Origin: Pseudomonadota bacterium
GTDB lineage: Bacteria; Pseudomonadota; Alphaproteobacteria; Sphingomonadales; Sphingomonadaceae
Assembly (NCBI GenBank): GCA_023417515.1
Contig: JAEZFL010000132.1
Location: forward strand, 1-64,000
Direction: 5' to 3'
Length of the DNA: 64,000 nt
Shown here: piece by piece, positions 59,718 through 64,000 of the stretch
How positions within the stretch are numbered: position 1 is the first letter of the stretch
Layout: each line of letters starts with the position of its first letter
The notes under the pieces: model-generated
What the model saw: the letters and a program-made list of their open reading frames with translations, nothing else
Told to the model about the DNA's origin: nothing
Databases searched by the model: none
Program-made: the position numbers and the translations under genes

Positions 59718-60895
59718 ATCGCGCCGCCTTTCATCGCATCGACGATCGCGCCAATCTCGGCCTCTTCTAGATAGGGATGCATGGGCACGCTAAAGACGCG
59801 TTCGGACATGTCCTCCGATACCGGGAAGTCGCCGCGGGCGTAACCGAGATAGGCGAAGGCCTGCTGCTCGTGCAGCGCCTTCCGGTAATAGATCGCCGTC
59901 GGGATCGACCGTGCCGCCAGCCTGCTCATGAACAGGTCGCGCGCCGCGCCGTCAGCCGCCGCCAGCGTATATTGCGCCCAAGCGCTGCGATGGGTTGCCG
60001 GCACCGTCGGAACGATGAGGGGCAGGCCGCTTTCGGCGATCATCGCCGAGTAGCTCCGCGCGACCCTTTGACGTTCCTCCATCTCGTCGTCGAAGATCGC
60101 CAGCTTTGCGAGCAGCACCGCCGCCTGCATCGCGTCGAGGCGGCCGGTGATCCCGAGCCGGACATTTTCATATTTGTCGCTTCCCTGGCCATGGACGCGG
60201 ATCGAGCGCAGGACGGCGTCGAGCTCCGAATCGTCGACGAAGATGGCGCCGCCGTCGCCGTAGCAGCCGAGCGGCTTGGCCGGGAAGAAGGAGGTGCAGC
60301 CGATATCGGCCATCGATCCCGCGCGGCGATCGTCGGCGGTCGCTCCGAAGCTCTGGGCGGCGTCCTGGATCACGAACAGGCCGTGCTCCGCCGCGATGGC
60401 GTTGATCTTCCCATAATCCGCCGTTCGCCCGAACAGGTCGACCGCGATGACCGCTCTCGGCCGGAGCGATTCCAGAGTTCCCCGGTCGAGACCGGGAAGA
60501 GGATGGATGGATCGATCGCCCGCCTTCAGCGCCTCGGTCGCGCGGCCCAGCGCCTTCGGGTCGATATTGTAGCTGTCGGGCTCGATATCGACGAAGATCG
60601 GCGTCGCCCCCACGGTGGCGATGGCTTCGGCGGTCGCCATGAAGGTGAAGGGGATCGTGAACACCGCATCGCCCGGCCCGACGCCCCGGGCCATCAGCGC
60701 CATGACGAGCGCGTCGGTGCCCGACGCGCAGGACACGCAGTGCCGGGTCCCGACATAGGCGGCGAGCCGCTCCTCGAGCTCGGCAACCACCGGACCCAGG
60801 ATGAACTGGCCGCTGCGCATCACCGAGCATACGGCCTGCTCGACGTCGTCCTGGATCCGGGCGAATTGCGCTTTCAGGTCAATGAACGCGGTCAT
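59714..60895 (-). CDS. DegT/DnrJ/EryC1/StrS sugar aminotransferase (WbpE-like)
   Basis: The 393-residue PLP enzyme starts MTAFIDLKAQFARIQDDVEQAV and has SGTDALVMALMARGVGPGDAV, the Asp of VIQDAAQSFGA and the PLP Lys in SFFPAKPLGCYGDGGA, the signature of sugar aminotransferases. It is the first gene of the operon with the acetyl- and dehydrogenase genes and likely installs the C3 amino group. The 233-base gap upstream, shared with the divergent flippase gene, shows no clear promoter. Confidence 0.9.
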   Translation of the reverse strand: MTAFIDLKAQFARIQDDVEQAVCSVMRSGQFILGPVVAELEERLAAYVGTRHCVSCASGTDALVMALMARGVGPGDAVFTIPFTFMATAEAIATVGATPIFVDIEPDSYNIDPKALGRATEALKAGDRSIHPLPGLDRGTLESLRPRAVIAVDLFGRTADYGKINAIAAEHGLFVIQDAAQSFGATADDRRAGSMADIGCTSFFPAKPLGCYGDGGAIFVDDSELDAVLRSIRVHGQGSDKYENVRLGITGRLDAMQAAVLLAKLAIFDDEMEERQRVARSYSAMIAESGLPLIVPTVPATHRSAWAQYTLAAADGAARDLFMSRLAARSIPTAIYYRKALHEQQAFAYLGYARGDFPVSEDMSERVFSVPMHPYLEEAEIGAIVDAMKGGAI

Positions 60896-61128
60896 TAGTC
60901 GCTTTCCGCCGACGGCCGGGAGGCGCCCCCTTACCGATGTCGATGGGGGTTGGAAAGCCACTCACCGAGCCCCGAACGCCTTCCGAAGACCGGGCAATGC
61001 GCAGCCGTGGCACCGGAGAGCAAATCCGGTTACGACCGCTCCGGCGCCGATCGGGCTAGCATAGGAAAGCAACCGGGACCGATGAGAGCAGGAAGTGGCG
61101 CGCGCGGCGGTTCGCTGAGGCGATCGCA

Positions 61129-62598
61129 ATGATCCGGGCGCTCGCGGCACAATCCGCGATCTACGCCGGCACGACGATCGTGCAGCGCGGCGCGCAGCTG
61201 GCGACCCTGCTGGTCCTGCCGCTCTTCCTGACGCCGGCCGATTATGGCGCGGTGCAGATGATCGCCACGGTGGCGCTGCTGGTGAACTGGATCGGATTCA
61301 TCGAAATCTCCCAGGCGGTGGCCCGGTACAGCGGCGGCGGCTCGGCCACCGAGGAGCACCGGATCTACAGCAACACCGCCTGGTGGTTCTCGGTCGTCGT
61401 CGCCCTGCTGCTGCTGGCCATTGGCTTCGTGGCCCAGGGCCCGCTGGCGCAGCTGATCCTCGGCGATTCATCCTATCTGCCGGTCTACCGCCTGGGCGTT
61501 GTCCTGATGGTGACCCTGCCGCTCTTCTACTTTCTCCAGCATCAGCTTCGCTTCGAATTCGATCCCAAGGGCTATGCGCTGGTGAGCATCGTGTTCGCGG
61601 TGGCGACGATGGGCGCGTCGCTCGGCCTGGCGACGCTGGTCGAGCCGGCCGTCAACGGCGTGATGCTGGGCCAGGTGATCGGCGCCGCCTGTGCGCTGCT
61701 GACCGCGGTGCTGCGCATGCGCGGCCTGTTCCGGTTCACCTTCGACCGGGCGAAGTTCCGCCAGATGGTCGCTTTCTCGCTTCCGCTGGTGCCGGCCCAG
61801 CTCGCCTTGTTCGCCACGCTCTATGCGAGCCGGTTCATCATCAACGACATCGCGACCCTGCACGAAGTCGGCCTGTTCACCTTCGCGACCCAGATCGCGG
61901 CGATCACCTCGCTTGCGACGCTCGGAATCAATGCGGCGATCACGCCGCTGATCATGGCCCATCACGAGGAGCCGTCGACTCCGCCGACCCTGGCGCGGTT
62001 GTTCGAGGGGTTCACGGCCGTCGCGGTGATGCTGTGCCTGATCCTCGGCCTTTTCGCGCCCCAGCTGATCGCCGCCATCGGCAACCCGGATTATGCCGGC
62101 GCGGGGCCGCTCGTGATGATCCTCGCCCCGGCGGCGATGCTCGCCCAGATGTACGTCTTCATGCCCGGCATCTTCCTCGCCAAGAAGACGACCCATCAGA
62201 TGGCGGTCTCGATCGCCAGCGCGGTCGTTGGAGTGACGGCCAATTATCTGCTGATGCTTCGCTTCGGGATCTTCGGGGCGGCGGTCGGAAGCCTGCTCGG
62301 CGCAGCGACCTTCCTGTTCCTGTGGATCCCGCTCACCCAGCGCCTCTACCGCCTGCCGATCCGCTGGCGCCCGGTCGGCCTCGTCGTCGCGGCCGGGATC
62401 GCGGTGGCGTTGGCCGGCCTCGCCGAGCCGCCGGTGACGGGGCTTGCCGCCGAGACCGCCTACAAGCTGGCGCTGATCGCGGCCGTCGCCATGCTGTCGG
62501 TGGCGGCGGGGCTGCTGCCGGGACCGCGCATGCTGGTGCGGCTCGCCGCCGGAGAGATCGAGCGGCGGCGCGAACGCGGAGCCGAGCGAGGGGCATGA
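61129..62598 (+). CDS. second polysaccharide flippase (PST/MATE-like)
   Basis: The 489-residue protein has about 14 hydrophobic segments. It begins SAIYAGTTIVQRGAQLATLLVLPLFLTPADYGAVQMIATVALL, characteristic of Wzx/RfbX-type flippases, and has a Polysacc_synt_C region towards the end. It is not closely related to the flippase at 50422, so the locus has two exporters. It may serve a second glycan or a different repeat unit. The ATG at 61129 follows a weak ribosome binding site. Confidence 0.88.
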   Translation: MIRALAAQSAIYAGTTIVQRGAQLATLLVLPLFLTPADYGAVQMIATVALLVNWIGFIEISQAVARYSGGGSATEEHRIYSNTAWWFSVVVALLLLAIGFVAQGPLAQLILGDSSYLPVYRLGVVLMVTLPLFYFLQHQLRFEFDPKGYALVSIVFAVATMGASLGLATLVEPAVNGVMLGQVIGAACALLTAVLRMRGLFRFTFDRAKFRQMVAFSLPLVPAQLALFATLYASRFIINDIATLHEVGLFTFATQIAAITSLATLGINAAITPLIMAHHEEPSTPPTLARLFEGFTAVAVMLCLILGLFAPQLIAAIGNPDYAGAGPLVMILAPAAMLAQMYVFMPGIFLAKKTTHQMAVSIASAVVGVTANYLLMLRFGIFGAAVGSLLGAATFLFLWIPLTQRLYRLPIRWRPVGLVVAAGIAVALAGLAEPPVTGLAAETAYKLALIAAVAMLSVAAGLLPGPRMLVRLAAGEIERRRERGAERGA

Positions 62599-62621
62599 CG
62601 ACGATGGGCGTCATCGCGCTT

Positions 62622-62677
62622 GCGCCGGCCTGTCGGCGCTGCCACTGGTCAGCGGCAAAGGCCGGCAGGACCGGCGC
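62622..62677. repeat. GC-rich hairpin between flippase and methyltransferase genes
   Basis: GCGCCGGCCTGTCGG (62622-62636) and CCGGCAGGACCGGCGC (62662-62677) are nearly complementary (one mismatch and one bulge). It lies in the 125-base gap after the flippase gene and may be a terminator without a T run or a processing site. Confidence 0.4.
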
Positions 62678-62723
62678 GTGACGGAACCGGCAAGACCATG
62701 CGTTCGAGGAACGAGGCAGCGCT

Positions 62724-63566
62724 ATGAACGCCGCCGCTGAGGGCAATATCGACACGGCTACCGTCGAGGGGTTCGGCGAGGAGTGGAACGCCTTCGACCA
62801 GATGGCGATGACCGCCGACGAGCATGAGCGGATGGCGTCCGAATATTTCTCGGTGTTTCCGTTCGACCAGCTGCCGCCCGATGCGGAGGGGTTCGACCTC
62901 GGCTGCGGTTCCGGGCGGTGGGCGGCCTGGATGCTTCCGAAAGTGGGCCTGCTCCACTGCATCGATCCCGCCAAGGCGGCGCTCGACGTCGCGCGCCGGC
63001 GCATGGGCGACGATCCGCGCGCGCGCTTCCACAACGAGGGCGTGGACACCATCCCGCTCGCCGAGAACAGCCAGGATTTCGGCTATTCGCTGGGCGTGCT
63101 CCACCACATTCCGGACACGGTCGCGGGCCTGAAGCAATGCGTGAAGCGGCTGAAGCCGGGGGCGCCGTTCCTCGTCTATCTCTATTATCGCTTCGACAAC
63201 CGGCCGGCCTGGTTCCGCGGGGTGTGGCGCGCATCGGACCTGCTTCGGCGGGGCATCTGCAGGCTGCCCTTCCCGGTTCGCAAGGGAGTCACCAACCTGC
63301 TCGCGGCGGGCGTCTACTGGCCGCTCGCGCGCACCGCGGCGCTCGGCGAGAAGATGGGGGCTCGGGTGTCTGTGATCCCGCTCAGCCATTATCGCGACAA
63401 GAGCTTCTACACGATGCGCACCGACGCGCTCGACCGCTTCGGAACGCGGCTGGAGCATCGTTACACCCGCGCCGAGATCGAGCGGATGATGCTCGACGCC
63501 GGCCTCGTCGACATCCGCTTCCGCGAGGCCGAGCCCTTCTGGGTCGCCTGCGGAATCCGGGCCTGA
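62724..63566 (+). CDS. class I SAM-dependent methyltransferase
   Basis: The 280-residue protein has motif I FDLGCGSGRWAAWM, the acidic LLHCIDPAKAALDVA and SLGVLHHIPDTVAGLKQC, the pattern of small-molecule methyltransferases (Methyltransf_11/23). Residues 165-280 form a less usual C-terminal extension with hydrophobic and basic stretches. In this locus it probably methylates a sugar or a lipid-linked intermediate. It is followed after 16 bases by another aminotransferase gene. Confidence 0.86.
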   Translation: MNAAAEGNIDTATVEGFGEEWNAFDQMAMTADEHERMASEYFSVFPFDQLPPDAEGFDLGCGSGRWAAWMLPKVGLLHCIDPAKAALDVARRRMGDDPRARFHNEGVDTIPLAENSQDFGYSLGVLHHIPDTVAGLKQCVKRLKPGAPFLVYLYYRFDNRPAWFRGVWRASDLLRRGICRLPFPVRKGVTNLLAAGVYWPLARTAALGEKMGARVSVIPLSHYRDKSFYTMRTDALDRFGTRLEHRYTRAEIERMMLDAGLVDIRFREAEPFWVACGIRA

Positions 63567-63582
63567 CCCTTACGGACCCTCC

Positions 63583-64000
63583 ATGACCGTCAAGTTCCTC
63601 GACCTCGGCCAGCAATATCGCGCGATCAAGGATGAGCTCGACGCGGCGGTGATCGCGACGCTGGAAAGCAGCATCTTCGTGCTCGGGCCGGAGGTGGAGG
63701 CGTTCGAGCGCGAGTTCGCCGCCAAGCACGACGTCGCTCATGGGATCGCGATGCACAGCGGCACCGCGGCGCTCCATCTCGCGATGCTGGCATTGGGCGT
63801 CGGGCCGGGGGACGAGGTGATCGTTCCGGCGATGACCTTCACAGCGACGGCGGCGGCGGTCTGCTATTGCGGCGCGACGCCGGTGTTCGCGGACGTGGAC
63901 CCGAAGTCGCACACGCTTGATCCCGCCTCGTTCGAGGAGCGGATCACGCCCAGGACCAAGGCTGTCATCCCGGTCCATCTCTACGGCCAGCCGGCCGACA
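63583..64000 (+). CDS. DegT/DnrJ/EryC1/StrS aminotransferase, N-terminal part (3' truncated by window edge)
   Basis: The ATG at 63583 follows the methyltransferase stop and the frame is open to the window end (139 codons). Translation gives MTVKFLDLGQQYRAIKDELD, then MHSGTAALHLAMLALGVGPG and VPAMTFTATAAAVCYCGATP, the N-terminal half of sugar aminotransferases. It is a different member from the one at 59714. The PLP lysine lies beyond the window. Confidence 0.88.
   Translation, partial: MTVKFLDLGQQYRAIKDELDAAVIATLESSIFVLGPEVEAFEREFAAKHDVAHGIAMHSGTAALHLAMLALGVGPGDEVIVPAMTFTATAAAVCYCGATPVFADVDPKSHTLDPASFEERITPRTKAVIPVHLYGQPAD

Overview
The window is high-GC DNA (68% in one 60-base line counted inside dnaN) with the gene content and order expected of a sphingomonad alphaproteobacterium. 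Pointers are an Atm1-type exporter very like the Novosphingobium one, an omega subunit / Rsh (RelA-SpoT) pair, Sphingomonas-type intergenic palindromes and a Wzx/Wzy exopolysaccharide locus. No rRNA, tRNA, CRISPR array, insertion sequence or prophage was recognised. Coding density is very high: no gap between genes exceeds about 250 bases. Most long antisense reading frames are shadows caused by high GC.

Layout. 1-5.8 kb: end of an M20 amidohydrolase, nadB, an ABC ATPase, a CHCC zinc-finger protein, tldD, DUF924 and DUF2007 proteins. 5.8-12.2 kb: an ABC exporter pair, a DUF442 phosphatase-like protein, recQ, an Atm1-type exporter and a small unknown protein. 12.2-17.7 kb: two short-chain dehydrogenases, a DUF962 protein, a Crp/Fnr regulator, a 36-residue membrane peptide with PspC, a CDF metal transporter and a DUF1810 protein. 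17.7-25.6 kb: a tripartite MacA/MacB-like ABC system with two tiny membrane proteins, divergent from an NtrC-type response regulator and its histidine kinase. 25.7-35 kb: an Rrf2 regulator, rlmN, an IalB-like protein, two tandem outer-membrane barrels with terminators, dnaN, a GxxExxY gene inside a perfect 27-bp inverted repeat, rpoZ, ogt, an HxlR regulator and rsh. 35.3-43.6 kb: a large RTX/cadherin/serralysin protein, a PQQ-dependent dehydrogenase lipoprotein, kynA and a phosphomannose isomerase. 43.9-64 kb: an exopolysaccharide locus (Wza- and Wzc-like proteins, polymerase, two flippases, two paralogous GT4 glycosyltransferases, acyl- and methyltransferases, a Tat-exported beta-helix protein, a WbpB/D/E-like sugar operon and a second, truncated aminotransferase).

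The most interesting signals are two. First, a probable sigma-54 regulon: three TGGCACGG-type -24/-12 elements (14651, 22729, 22814) and five copies of a palindrome TGTYCG-N4-CGRACA (14499, 22553, 22573, 22797, 22830). They link the NtrC-type regulator to the PspC operon and to the ABC efflux operon, which suggests a phage-shock-like envelope-stress system. Second, the GxxExxY gene with PD-(D/E)XK nuclease residues: it lies between dnaN and rpoZ, has lower GC than its neighbours, and is bounded by perfect inverted repeats, one of which encodes part of its own C-terminus. Both are inferences from sequence only.
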